A stretch of 64,000 nt of DNA from Apteryx mantelli (Eukaryota > Chordata > Aves > Apterygiformes > Apterygidae): contig NC_089980.1 in the NCBI RefSeq assembly GCF_036417845.1, positions 66,214,501 to 66,278,500 on the forward strand, given 5' to 3'. The notes under the pieces are model-generated. The model was given only the letters and a program-made list of their open reading frames with translations. It did not search any database and was not told the DNA's origin. The number at the start of each line of letters is the position of its first letter. The first letter of the stretch is position 1. The position numbers and the translations under genes were made by a program. Shown here piece after piece: positions 37,101 to 48,300 of the stretch.

Positions 37101-40100
37101 CTACATCACATAATAATTTCAAAAGAAATCTAGTGATGCTGCAAAAGGTCAGATTAACAACTCAAAATAAGAAAATCTTCCTTTTATCCAGATGATATCT
37201 AGCAACTATTCAAGCTTCATTCAAGTCTTTTCTATGTATTATGCTGTTTGCACTCCTCATGAATGCCTTTTGGCCTTTTAATTTTCAAGCCAATAAAATA
37301 ATAAATGACGATAAACAACTCACAATGGTCTTTGACACGACAGATTCAAATCATGATACAGCATCAAGTAATTCAGAATTGGCTAAATGTGGTAACCCTT
37401 CCAAAGATGTGGACCTTGCAGTAGAAAATAAGACTTTCAAAAGTATGCAGCACTGGCTTAACTAATACTTTTGAATACCCCTGCTGTGTTTTCTTCAAGG
37501 AGCATGGTGACAAAAAATTACTTGTGCATAAATTTCAGTAACTACGCACAAGAGAAACCCAACTGTCTTCTTAAGGTTCATCCAGCAGATTGTTTCCTAA
37601 CTGTGCCATGGTGATGTTCAATAATCACACATTACTTACATTGCCCTGCAGGAGATTAAGAAATAACCACTTACTCAGTTGTTTTTTTTCATGTCTTGGT
37701 TGACAATTTTAGGTTTCAATGCATTTAGCCAGCCCTTTGTGTTAGGTTAAGCTCTGGTTTGTTCCAGTTTTACAAATCTTGAGTAACTTTGCTGATACTG
37801 TTAGTTTATCCAACTTGTCTTTGATGTAACTGAGCTGAATGGACGTAAGTGGCAACTGTCAAGTATGGCTTGCGGTGGCACAAGCACACATGGCCTCCTG
37901 GGTTTGGGGCTGTTCCTGTTGCTGATGCTGTGCTGTGTAAACTCTTCCTATCTAGGGGCAGCACCTCTGCAACAGTAAGGACTATGGTCTACTCCCTCTC
38001 CCCTTTGATATGTCCTTCCTGCTCTAGGTGGAGTCCCCAATGTGCTTTCAGTATTGCAGGCTATAAGAGACTGTGAGAAGACTCAGTCAGTTTGAAACAT
38101 TTTTCCTTTCCTTTTCTGCTGCTCTATAGCATCCACAAAAGAAGGGTAGGGTGGAGAATCCCTCTCTTGATGGTTATTTTGATATAATGATGAAAAAGGT
38201 TAAAACCCAGTTGTAGCGGAAATGGTACACATACAATAAAATAGTCCTTCAATATGTCTTGTAAGGTCTACACCACAAATTTCTTTGCAGTTTCTCAACA
38301 AGCACTAACAAAAAACTGTAGGTGAAAATACCGTATTATTTTTAGTAACTGAATTACTGAGGTTTCTCTGGCCTGGATCACAGAAACCAAAAAGCAGTTG
38401 CAGTGAGCACAAACAATGCCTGAAGAGAGCAGAGCTGAAGTACAGTAGAATACTGGCATCTACTTATTTGACGTGGGCTGTCTCATGCCATCCTGGACAT
38501 AGGTGAACTGTATAAACCACATGAAATAAAGGCTCAAGTTGTATATTCAACCTACTCATCCTAAATTTGGCACTTGGTAGCCATTTGAATACATGTAATG
38601 TTTTTACTCCTGCATTTAAAACTGAGCTATAATGAATACAACAAACTGCCAGTAACTGGCTATATGTGAGGTTCCATGTGTACCTTCATTTCAATAGATG
38701 AGTCACCTTGCAGCAAAGTCCATTCATACTGCACAATTCCGTGGTCATCTGAACTTTCTCGGCCATCCAGAAGCACCCAGTCAACAGGCGACTGCAGCAC
38801 AGTATCTTGTCCCGCCTTGCACTGTGGAGGCTCATCATAGTCTTCAAAAAAAAAAAAAAAAAAAAAGGAGGGGGGGAGCGTTATTTATCAGAGGAAAACA
38901 TTTTTTTCTTTGTTAAGATATTCATCCACCACTGCGCTAACACCAGAAAGACAACACAAATACTTCTCAGCACTCAGAGCAGCAATCTTCTCTTCCCCAA
39001 TTCTCAGTGAGAGACTGTTCACTTAAGCGCACTGTTCAGTGCGTTTGCATTGGTTAACTGAATGTGCTGTCAGATGTTTCTCATTGAAGCAGTCCAAACC
39101 CACGACACACATTCTCAAAAAGCTAAGCTTTCACTAAAAGAAAGCCTGGATCTGTGTTTCTGGTTGAAACAGCATCTACAACATATTGTTTCTGTTTATT
39201 TGAAGGCTTAAAAATATCAGAAACACAATGTTCATTAGCACACATTTTGTTAAAGTGAAGTAATTGTATCTACTTAAATTTTAGTACAGTTAACTGTTCC
39301 AAATTGTTCAATGAGGTCTTGAGGAAATTGCTGGTATATCCTTAAACTTCTATTTGCTTACAAGCATGTTACATAGAAAACCTCTGTTACGTACATGGAT
39401 GTTTGCCTAGTACAACAAAGAGGACTGCTAGCATTGTTTGTTTATTTTTTTAACCTAAATTAAGGAAAACTGATGTAAACATGAATTACATACACATTCA
39501 GATGGCATTTACTGTACACCTTTTAAAGCACTCAGTGCATAACAATATCTTACAGGAGTGGAAGACTCATTTAAAGTAAGCTGACAACGTGGTGAAGCAG
39601 TGCACAAAAACATGATACAAATGCGATCAGAAACGATGACCAATTTTAAGTGTCTGATTTAAGACAATTGAAGCTTGATTTTCAGAATATTTAGGATTTG
39701 TAGCATTTTGAAATATTTAAAGTACAGTTCTTATTGATTAAAGCTGTGAGCATTAAGTAAAAAGTGATTTAACTAATTTGCCCTGCAACATTCAGGAAGT
39801 GCAGGGAAGAGAGATGGATATAATTTAGTTCTACAAGTCAGCATTTGACAGCTTTAGCCATGAGACCGTAACATTTTGTAGTTCCCTGCCTCAGACACAC
39901 TAGAGCAAGTCTCCACCACCAGTTTTGTTCATTTCCTGTGTTCTGGGCACTCTGAAGCACCAGGATGATTTCTGTTCTTTGATCTTCCCTCTGCCCTCCC
40001 TCTGCCCCGTGCAAATAATCCGCATAGCTCACTTCTCCAAACTCTACTGAGACACACCAGTAATACAGCTTTCATGCCTAAGCGTTTGCAGGAGACATCT

Positions 40101-43100
40101 TCCTTTTCCTGGAGGAAGCACGTGCCACAATCTGTTTGGGTGTGCAGCACGTTCAGTGAAGAACGCCCATATGAAGAATTTTCACACCGAGCTCTAAAAA
40201 ATATCTACTAAACACAAGCCTATAACTTCACTTAGTTTGGGTAGAGCTGCACAAATGAAAGTCAGTGAAGGTATTCCTCCTTGCACACACTCTGTCAAAT
40301 TTCAAGTCCTTGCTTGAAGGCTTGGAGCTCAACAAAGCAATGGAGCCATGGTACAATTTTTTTTTTATCACTGACTAGACAGCAAACTTTTTATATGCTT
40401 TTTTTCTCAGAAGTAGTTAAGGCACTCTTCTGAAAACTTCAGAGAAATCCAGCTGACACCAAACATAAGGGACAGAAAATTTCAACACAAATGCCTTAAA
40501 CTAGGAAACGTACAAATAACTGAAAACAGAGTCTAATAATAGAACGGTATTAAACAGCTCTTACTAATCCAGCTGGCACAGGAAGCTTTGCCTAACGTGT
40601 ATTCACAGAGTTCTCAAAATCAAGTATGTTTAAAAAGCACCATTTAGGTGCAAAAAAATGTTCACTGTTAATAAACACCAGGATTACAGTGCCAGGGCAA
40701 CCGCTATTTGGAATGTATGAATTATGTACAGGCTTTACATTATTATTTACTTCACCAGCCACTGTCAGAAAGAGGATAACGAACTTGACTGACCTGGATC
40801 TGAAAAAGCACAGCCCACTCTTATGCTTCTAACTTGAAAAGAGGTTTCATGTCACTAGTCTGTTTTAAATGACTTGATTAATCTCATGCAGAAGCTCTGA
40901 GGCACGAGCAAAAACCATTTCCCTTGGGCCTTAAGCAATAAGCATCTTTTGTCTTCCCAGACTAACTTAATACTACAGCAGCCTGAATTGTAATGGCAGG
41001 AGTCATTTTGGGCCAGTTCACGTAGGGGAAGCTGAAAACATTGCAGCTCACAGAAATTCCTGACAGCTCTGTACTGCAGGCTAGTGAGTGGGCTGGGCAG
41101 ACAAACTGAACTCACTGCAGCTGAATCTGACAGGGATCGAAAATCAAAGCTCAAAGTGCTGGTAGATGCCTCAGATATGTCTGTTAAAAATTCATAAATT
41201 TTACTAAGCATATATCTATTCTTGGCTCTATTTGGTCACATTTTTGTGAGACTAGGAAAATGCTAATACACAGCCACTTCCTGCCAAAATCCAGGCCTCT
41301 GTTCCCAAAGTATGAGGGCACTATGCCTTTTAAGTTGCCAGAACTTTTTCAGACAGGTAAATCAATGGCAAATCAACTAATCTCTTGCTCTAGGAAAGAA
41401 AAATTGGCCTGAGAGAAACATTTGGCACATGAAGAGACAGTCCATACAGCTAAAGACTTTCTTCATTGCAAAGTCATATGCAATGGAATATATAAACCTT
41501 ATAAAGTGAAATATCCTCACACCTGGATAATGTGTGCTTCTAAAAAGTCAGTGGAAAAAGCAAGGAGGCATACTTGGTAGCAATTCGCAATCACAGCTCA
41601 CAGGTGTAAAGGATGATCAGACACAGGTTAGTAGAAAAATCAAGCTCATAATGTATATTTTAACTTCTATTTCTAACCTTTATTTAGATTGAACGTAGAT
41701 AAGTAATAGTAAACTGATATAACAGAGTAACGCTCTGAGATAATAGAACTGGTGGCTTTCTAGAAAAGGAGCTACAGCTTTATAAATAACCCCTTTTTCC
41801 TGCCGGGGGGACACACCAGGCTTAATTTGTTCTACTGATCCAACCTCTATATAGACTTGGACTGTCAACAACAACGCTAGTGGTCTGAATGAAGGCTTTT
41901 TTATAAAAGGCGACATTACTACATATTCCCAAATTTCTTTGACCTCAGTTTACCTTAAGGTTGAATCCTCCACTGCTCACCAGTCGTGAGTACCACTGAA
42001 GGAAAGTTATACATTTCTGGTGAGGCATTCAAGTCCTTCTTCTTTCTTTCTATGTCAAAAATTTAAAAATTTGCCTAACAAAGGCAAAAAGGAGTGCCCC
42101 TTCTTTCAGTACATGTATATGGGGTTTTATTGTTAATACAGCACAGATGGCTTGAGGCTGCTGATTGGTAATAGTACTGCTTCAGTTTTACCTTCAAGTA
42201 AATCCACAGTTAAACCAGCATAAACCAGGAGGAAAATGAATCAAAGATCAGGGCTCTGATACACTGGAATGTCCTACCTCAAAAATTCATCCCACCACCG
42301 ACTTTTCTGGAAGAATACAAAGATGCACTTGATCTGAAGAATACATATCTGTCATTAGTTGCTCTTAGAATTAAATACACAATTGGTTTTGGTATACTGA
42401 AGATCATTAATATATATAAAGCCAAAACACTAGAGATCACTGTATACTAATGCTCAGAAGCATTTTGAAATTACAAGGACACTACGTTCATGAATAAATA
42501 CTGGTTTGGGATTATCAAAAAGAAAACAGCAGAAGACTCAATAGCACAGTACTCTGAAAAAAAAAAAAAAGAATAGGTAAGACATGATCCCTGTATGAGA
42601 GAAACTCTCGAAATGCAAAGCTTGTTCCTGTAAATTAAATCACTGTGTGACATAAGAGAAAAGAGATACATCTTCATCTTCCTGCCATGCATTGTCATCC
42701 CGATTAACTTTTCAATGTAATTTAAAAATGCAGTGATAACATAACATCAGACGGCAATACAATTTAATCTTAATTTTTTCTTTCCTGTTTTATGTCATGG
42801 CTGACAGATGTTTGAATAAAGTTTCTTCTCCGTTGTGGCTCTGCTTCAGCTCCAAAGTAATTGCATTAAGAAGCTATAATCCCCTGTTTCTGATATCATA
42901 GTTACCCAGAGGGAAGACTTTTAAATAAACCCAACAGGACACAGAACAATTTGCAGATTACAATAGAAAATGCCTTCCTAGCTCTGTTCTGATAGTCACT
43001 AAAGCTGCCAAAAAGACAGGGCTTTGGAATTCAAAATTTCCAATAGCTAGAGTATCATTTGATCAATAATATTATTTATATAATGCCATAACTTCATTCT

Positions 43101-45384
43101 ACATTAGGAGATGCTAGATTTTAACGAAAGGCAGTTCAAAATGAAGAAGAACATTTGTAGATATTTTCAAAGTTTTTTAAAGAAGCCTAATTCTCTATGA
43201 CTTTGGTTTAAAATCTAGTCTTAAGCCTTCTATATTGCAATTTCATACATGGTTATAATACACACCCAAAATTTGCCACATAAATAATACTGTGTATCTA
43301 ATACTCCCCCTGTTGTGAATGTCAAAAACATATCTTGGGTTTTTCTGCCATCTTAAGCTTGCCTCATCTTCATTCTCCACAAGTTTCTTCCCATAGCTTT
43401 CTACACATCTACTCATGCACTTTGCAAAATATTTAGGCAGCTAACTCCTCTAAAAACTGAGCCCTTGTTTCCTCTTTTCTCCAGTATAATTCCATGGACA
43501 TTCTCATACAACTGGTGGAACTGGATGGGGAATCAAGTTCAAATTCTCCCCTGACAAGGGGGCAAGTAATAGCAGATGCAATCTGGATACAGTGTTTCCA
43601 TTCACACTATGACTCGGTTTTCTTCATGTTGTGCGTAGTGACTAACTTACTTGGGTAGATATATGAATCACTGAAGATGATGAGGAAGAGGACATTTAAA
43701 AAGTACTGTCAACAGAAGGTAATGAAATTAAGATGACATGAGCTAAGATCAACTGTTTTCTAATAATAGATTGTATTTGTGGGAGGTGGGGGAGTGACTG
43801 CAAGTTCTTTGGATCAGATGGCAGGAAATACAAAGAGCCTAAATTCTTAAAGACAGATGTGTCTTCACCTACAGCTCTTTGCTCTGGATTATTTTGTGTT
43901 TAAATATGCTTCAAGGGTGACCAAATTGCTTCTTGTGACGTGGTCTAGACTCTAGAGGTTATATAGACCATCTGTGCCACCTCTTGACTATCTGTGAAAT
44001 ATCTTTCTCTTCTTTGGTCTAAATCTTAAGTTCTTAAGCAGGAATTAAGTACATAAGAGAGCAGCTTAGGTGACAACTGTGGACAGCTGCTGGACCCAAG
44101 AGGAAGGGTATTAGCTTGTTCAGCTGTGAATCCTTCTCAAGCGACCCCACCGGGCTCTGCCGTGAGTGGCCCCAGCAGTTCCCATTGCCAAGGCGCTAAG
44201 GGCGGGTAACTGCACTAGGGAACCTGTGCAGTGATGGTCTGCGTGATCCTCACCGGGGAGTGCCAGGCTCACGAGCGCGTTCCTCCCATCTGCTGGCTCT
44301 CAACTAACCGCCAGCTGGTGCACCGAGCACCAAGCTTTCTGCGGAGGCAAAAACGCGAAGGCCTTTCCCTCGCCCCCAGCTCACAGACACTGCAAAGCCC
44401 TCGCGGGTACGAGCCCCGCTGGCGAGTGCTCCGCCGGCTCGGTGGGAGCCCGCGGGTAACGCGGGCCGCCGCCTGAACCGCAAAGCCGCCCCGTGGCCAG
44501 TGCCGCTTCCTCCCGCGGCGGCTCCTCGCCACCGAGGCACCAGCTCCTCGCTATCGCGGAAGCCGCGCGGGCAGCGGCCGGGGCCGCCGAGCCCCCCGCA
44601 GCCCCCCGCGCCCAGGACCAGGCCCCGGGCCCCGCCGCGGCCCTGCCGCCCTCCCGCTGCCGCCGCCATTTCCCGCCGCGCCGCCGGGGGCCGTTACCCG
44701 CCGCCTAACGGCCGCCCCGCGCGGCCCCCCCGCGCGAGCCTTTGCCCGCCGCCGCCACTCGCCAGTGGCCCCGCGGCGGCCCTTACCCGGCGGCGGCACG
44801 GCGGGCGGGCCGAGGCCCCGCGGCGGCGGCGGCGGCGGCCCCCGGCGGGGCGCGGCGGCGGGTGGCGGCGGCGGCGGCGGCGGGGCGAGGCCGGCGGCGC
44901 GGCGGCTGTAGGTGCTGTAGCCGCGGTGCGGGGCGAAGCGGCAGACGGCGCGGCCGCGGTGCGTGCAGTTGAAGAGGTAGCAGCCCAGCTCCACCGCCTC
45001 CCGCGCCCGCCCAGGCCCCTGCACCACGGCCAGCGTGCAGCGCGGCTCGGCGCAGCAGGCGTCCAGGCACTGCCGCCAGCCCGCCACGGCGGCCGGCGCC
45101 CGCAGGAAGGTGGCGCCCGCCGCGATGGAGTCCTTGGTGCGGATGATGGAGTCGGGCCTGGCGGAGAAGCCGCTGCTGCCGCGGCACTGCTCCCCGCCGC
45201 CCGCCGCCGCCGCCGCCGCGGGGCCCGGCTCCTCCTGCTGCAGCTGCCGGCGGAACTCCTCCAGCAGCGACTCCACGCCCGAGATCTGCGAGCGCAGCTC
45301 GGCCAGCGGCGCCGCGCACTGCCCGCCCGGCAGCACGGCCCGCCCGCCCAGCGCCGCCAGCACCACCAGCACCAGCGCCGCCAT
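21951..45384 (-). CDS. LRP11: LDL receptor-related protein 11, complete gene (7 coding exons)
   Basis: Complete coding sequence assembled from exons 45384-44787, 38841-38684, 34930-34789, 32641-32516, 31744-31532, 22491-22390 and 22105-21951. All junction phases fit, giving 1,494 nt (497 residues plus stop); I recall the human protein as 500 residues. Order: signal peptide (about 1-18), heptad-like [17 protein letters not shown] helix (34-50), cysteine-rich MANSC/MANEC domain (about 67-160), proline/alanine linker (166-199), PKD domain (about 205-293), LDLa repeat (301-339, six cysteines, DGSDE calcium motif), Ser/Thr-rich juxtamembrane stalk (342-446), one transmembrane helix (about 448-468) and a short cytoplasmic tail with [20 protein letters not shown] at the C-terminus. 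It is therefore a type I membrane protein. Its cellular role is poorly defined, so none is asserted. The ATG at 45384-45382 was chosen because it has a good Kozak context (GCC ATG G) and leads straight into a hydrophobic signal; an upstream in-frame ATG at 45444 would put a polar/Ala-Pro stretch ahead of it. Confidence 0.97.
22106..22389 (-). other. LRP11 intron 6
   Basis: A short 284-bp intron with gtaaga donor and ttgtag acceptor. It includes a small imperfect repeat (catcattcc) near 22290-22310 and nothing else of note. Confidence 0.9.
22390..22491 (-). CDS. LRP11: LRP11 exon 6 (juxtamembrane stalk)
   Basis: A 102-bp exon with acceptor tatacag and donor gtaaga, encoding [20 protein letters not shown] and then [14 protein letters not shown]. 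It is hydrophilic, with an N-S-S potential glycosylation site, and is less conserved than the domains, as expected for a stalk. Human LRP11 has the equivalent SSSSGKNRK...PETG segment. Confidence 0.95.
25271..25272. repeat. Left TA target-site duplication of Tigger element
   Basis: The TA directly outside the left terminal repeat matches the TA at 27660-27661 outside the right end. It is the dinucleotide duplicated by pogo/Tc1-mariner transposases. Confidence 0.75.
25273..25297 (+). repeat. Left terminal inverted repeat of Tigger element
   Basis: This pairs imperfectly with the reverse complement of 27635-27659, sharing the core GGCATAC-TCG and a following ATTGC. The first two bases (tg) differ from the right end's CA, consistent with mutation after insertion. 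Confidence 0.8.
25697..27054 (+). pseudogene. Tigger1-like transposase, frameshifted
   Basis: A first frame (25697-25951) encodes [20 protein letters not shown] and a CENP-B/pogo-type N-terminal helix-turn-helix ([20 protein letters not shown]). A second frame (25936-27054, 372 codons) encodes the rest: the second CENPB-type DNA-binding region ([14 protein letters not shown]) and the DDE-type catalytic core. The catalytic acidic residues are visible as FNVDETA (D105 of the second frame), LLIDNAPGH (D220) and QPMDQG (D253), a D-D-32-D spacing. The frame is lost around 25911-25917, where a few bases appear deleted compared with the related human TIGD1/Tigger1 sequence, so the copy cannot make one continuous transposase. 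A stop (DKT-stop) truncates the C-terminus. Coding-like sequence persists downstream to about 27170. Confidence 0.9.
27635..27659 (-). repeat. Right terminal inverted repeat of Tigger element
   Basis: Read on the - strand this starts CAGGCATACCTCGGAGATAT, which matches the canonical Tigger1 end as I recall it and pairs with the left end. It is flanked outside by TA. Confidence 0.88.
31532..31744 (-). CDS. LRP11: LRP11 exon 5 (Ser/Thr-rich stalk)
   Basis: A 213-bp exon with acceptor aatgcag and donor gtaaga. It opens with [14 protein letters not shown], matching the human LGLDRKMVTH segment. The remainder is polar and Thr/Ser/Asn-rich, with potential N-glycosylation sites at NFS and NQS, as expected for an extracellular stalk between the LDLa repeat and the membrane. 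Confidence 0.93.
31745..32515 (-). other. LRP11 intron 4
   Basis: A 0.77-kb AT-rich intron with gtaagt donor. No other feature was recognised. Confidence 0.9.
32516..32641 (-). CDS. LRP11: LRP11 exon 4 (LDL receptor class A repeat)
   Basis: A 126-bp exon encoding a single LDLa module. The cysteine pattern is C-x3-C-x6-C-x3-CC-x7-C-x5-C-x8-C, and the calcium-binding [16 protein letters not shown] motif carries the conserved acidic residues. Acceptor ttcaacag, donor gtaagt; phase 1 on both sides, so the module is a symmetrical exon typical of shuffled extracellular domains. Confidence 0.97.
32642..34788 (-). other. LRP11 intron 3
   Basis: A 2.1-kb AT-rich intron with gtgaga donor. No transposon, RNA gene or extra exon was recognised. 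Confidence 0.85.
34789..34930 (-). CDS. LRP11: LRP11 exon 3 (second half of PKD domain)
   Basis: A 142-bp exon encoding [20 protein letters not shown], then [20 protein letters not shown] and PMVHSAE. The segment [12 protein letters not shown] is the signature late strand of PKD domains. NVS is a potential N-glycosylation site. Acceptor tttatcag, donor gtgaga. Confidence 0.97.
34931..38683 (-). other. LRP11 intron 2
   Basis: A 3.75-kb AT-rich intron with donor gtacac, a non-consensus but valid GT site. It holds a short TA microsatellite near 35500-35518 and nothing else recognised. Confidence 0.85.
38684..38841 (-). CDS. LRP11: LRP11 exon 2 (first half of PKD domain)
   Basis: A 158-bp exon reading [20 protein letters not shown], then [20 protein letters not shown] and [13 protein letters not shown]. 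The [15 protein letters not shown] run is the PKD-domain strand pair and matches human LRP11 closely. The acceptor is GAAG immediately after a run of 21 T, an unusual arrangement discussed under findings. The phase (1 nt from exon 1, phase 0 out) fits both neighbours. Confidence 0.95.
38842..44786 (-). other. LRP11 intron 1
   Basis: A 5.9-kb intron. Its first roughly 500 bp next to exon 1 belong to the CpG island; the rest is AT-rich. It ends in a T21 homopolymer next to the exon 2 acceptor. No other gene or mobile element was recognised. Confidence 0.85.
44787..45384 (-). CDS. LRP11: LRP11 exon 1 (signal peptide, MANSC domain, Pro/Ala linker)
   Basis: 598 nt encoding residues 1-199. [16 protein letters not shown] is the signal peptide. 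A conserved helix [17 protein letters not shown] follows, then a poly-Ala spacer and the MANSC domain with [20 protein letters not shown] and [20 protein letters not shown], cysteines at 106, 110, 111, 116, 135, 140 and 148. The end of the exon encodes runs of proline and alanine from GGC/CCG-type repeats (44811-44888). Donor gtaagg. Confidence 0.95.
44811..44888. repeat. GGC/CGG trinucleotide-rich tract within LRP11 exon 1
   Basis: Runs of cggcgg and ggcggc encode two polyproline segments (about residues 168-175 and 183-188) in the linker after the MANSC domain. Such tracts are prone to length variation and to sequencing or assembly error. Confidence 0.85.
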
Positions 45385-48300
45385 GGCCCCAGGCGGCGGC
45401 GGCGCGCAGGCGGCGGCGGCGGCCTCGGCTCCCCCCGCCGGCACCCGCGAGCGCGGCGCGGGGAGGCGCCGGCCCCGCCCGTGCCCAGCGCGGCGCCGCG
45501 GGGCTCAGCACCGCCGCCCCGAACAGCTCCGGCGGGCGGTGCCGCCCCGCCTCCTGCCCGCCCGGCCCCGCCCCCCGGGAGGCCCCGCGGCGCCCGCCTG
45601 GCCGCGGGGGGCGCTCGTGCCCGGCCCGGCCCGGAGCGGAGCGGAGCGGAGCGGCGGCCACTGGGCAGCGTGCTGCGCCTTGCCTTCACCGCGGCCTTTC
45701 TTCAGGCTTTAAAGAACCTTTTTTCCCCGCCTCCCCTCTCTCTAAAAGCAGGCTTAAAAATGTTCTCGTTGGCAGACGCCTCGGGGGAGCTTCTGCGCGC
45801 CTTGTGCAAACCGCAGGCTTGTACCCTGGGCACAGTTTTTTGGAAGGGAGCCCCCATGCGATGAGTCGACACCGAAAAATCATCACAGAAAGGTGGTATC
45901 TGAGGTTGTGTGAATATGAGGGAAACAAAAATAAATTGTGGAGGTCTCCCTCCTAGAAGTAGCCTTTCTGCTCAGAAGTAAAAAAAAATCCAAAGTGAAA
46001 AAATGCATCAAGCAAAATCATGACATTTTCCATTTTAGCAACAAATCGCAAGCATGCTGGTTAAGAACTGTTCATGGAAGCTCTTGGCATGAAGACTACA
46101 GGAATTTTAGAGGAACGTTCCAAATTAAAAATCATCAGTTTTAAAACTGTCATAATTTTTGCTTTAATTTTATCATCAAATGATGGCCTCGCTGATTGTG
46201 TGACACAAATTAACCTCCCTGAAAATCAACAGCCCCCAAAACAGCTGCCTCACTGCTTTTTCATCAGATGGATGGAGCCTTGAAGCAATGAAGTGGCACA
46301 TTCAGATCTATTAGCATTAAGAAATGTAAACATGCCAGAACATGTGTAGAGATGAAGATGAGCTTTGCACTACATATGGAGGGGTGGTGTATGTATTTTT
46401 TCTTCAGTATAAGAGATCAAAGTAAAGTCATACCTCTGTGCTTGTTTCATTCTTGCAAGCATCTTTAAACACAGGCTCCTATTATACATTACTGGAATTA
46501 CTGGAGTGGTCTTATCTTAATAGATGCATCTAAAAATGATCATTATGGCAGGGTATTTTAAACAGGACCAAAGTGGGGGGGAAAAAAAGTGTATTAGGAG
46601 TGGCTTTAAGGCATCTTTCTACTCCCTCATATTTTTGGGCTCTTGTAGGCCAAGTCTCTGGTGTAATGCAGAATTGACCCAGAAACAAATTACTTTAATA
46701 TCCTGCCATCATGGGCCTTAGATGTTGCCCAGGCAATTTGCGTGCAGCTTAGGTTTTTATTCCAATTTCTCCTCCTCCTCCCCAAATCACAGGACTGTAG
46801 TTCATTCTTTGCAGCAGATTGGTTAGCCAGCAGTGCAGCTTTTGAAGACTGCTTTCCTCTGGCTATCTGTGGGTGTGGGTTCTCTGAATTTCTAGAAATT
46901 AGATTTTTGAGACTTTCAATTTCCTGTCAGATTTAGTTGAAATTAACCAATGCACTCAAAGGTTACAGGGGAAGAAGGATGTGGCAGACAGACAGTAAGA
47001 TGATATAATCCTCATTTCCTTTGAAAACCAAGCTAAAATGTTATAGCTTTTATTGTTTAGGTAAAGCTTTGGAAAGGTGACTGATCTGTTCATGACAGAG
47101 TTACTCATGGGCAGAGACTGTGAAGCACTGGTTTGCCAGCTGTGACACTGGTTTGTTACTGCTCTGCTGTTGTTGCACCCTCTGCTCCTGCTTGTGCTAC
47201 CATAAAACATAAATACCGCCATTGCGCTGGTTGGAGCTGGCAGGGTGAGCAAGCGTACCACATTGCCTGTTGCTCATCACTTGTTCACTGTCACCAAAGT
47301 TTTGGGGCTCCTCTGTTGGAGCAGCAGCTCCTAGTGCTCGGCCCATTAGCAGGGACCCATTTACAGGGCTTTAGAGGCTTCCTGGTGCCACCCTTCCCAG
47401 TGTACCCAGTTTTACCAGTGAGGTGGCCCCAGGTTGCCTGCAGCAGTGACAGCACGTCCGGGAGAGGCAGGATGGCTTCTTCAAGGGGGGCAGAGCTCCC
47501 ACCTGCTGGCCCTTCTCCCAGAAGCCGCTGAGAGAAATGCTGACTTTCTGCCACTTCATAATGAGGAAGGCATCCCCCAGGAGAGGGTAGACTATTATTC
47601 AAGCAGATGGACATTTTAGAGTTAAACAAGTATATAGCTGAAGAAAATTAATTGTACCATTGGTTTGCTTCAGTGGCGCTTATGCCTGCTTGACGCTGAA
47701 GCATTTTCTCAGTTGGGATAAGGATGACATGCCTAAATTTGTACTTAGAAGTATTGAGGCTGTCCTCAGAGTCACCTCTTTAACAAGAATGTGTAAGTGC
47801 AGCAGATTTTTTCATATTTATGCTAAAGCAGAACTTGCTTTGTTGCCTAATTTTCTTGAATTAGAAAACATATCTCACGTTATTTTTGCCTTGTGAGAAA
47901 GACCACATTCATAGTTATTCTGAGTTTTATTCAGAAGGTGGCAGCAGGTTATTACTTACATAAAATAGACTGCTTCTTTTTGTTAATATATGTCTGAGTG
48001 TAAATAAATACTTGTATTTAATTACTTGTTTCTTCACTGGTTCATTGTTGTGAGTTTATTGGATTTTTTTTAGGCTATAGAGTTGCAAATCTAAATTAAT
48101 TTTTCATTTCTTAAATAATATTTAAGATATTTTATTCCTGCCTGCCACAGAAGTGAAACTTTAGAACAGTTTGATTTTCAAACAGAGTGCGTTAGAGATT
48201 CATGAAGATATATGGCAGGTTTCTAGTTCATTTTACCTTTTCTAAGGATGCATGCATATATCACAGTATATTGTCCAAAACATGCACTTCGTAAGAATGT

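Larger units (their letters stand above)
44250..45720. promoter_or_regulatory. CpG island over LRP11 promoter, exon 1 and start of intron 1
   Basis: About 1.5 kb of very GC-rich sequence dense in CG dinucleotides, in sharp contrast to the AT-rich flanks. It covers the LRP11 start codon, exon 1 and the likely promoter to its right (45385-45720). It includes four exact GGAGC units at 45633-45652. No TATA box is obvious, as usual for CpG-island promoters. The transcription start cannot be fixed from sequence. Confidence 0.9.

Noticed and set aside
45385..45444. Upstream in-frame ATG of LRP11 at 45444
   Set aside because: It would add 20 Ala/Pro/Gly-rich residues before the hydrophobic signal peptide. 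The ATG at 45384 has the better Kozak context and places the signal peptide at the N-terminus.
44500..45864. Very long + strand open frame (454 codons) across the CpG island
   Set aside because: It is antisense to LRP11 exon 1, and consists of Arg/Pro/Ala runs typical of stop-poor GC-rich sequence. The real frame is LRP11 on the - strand, supported by conserved domains and splice phases.
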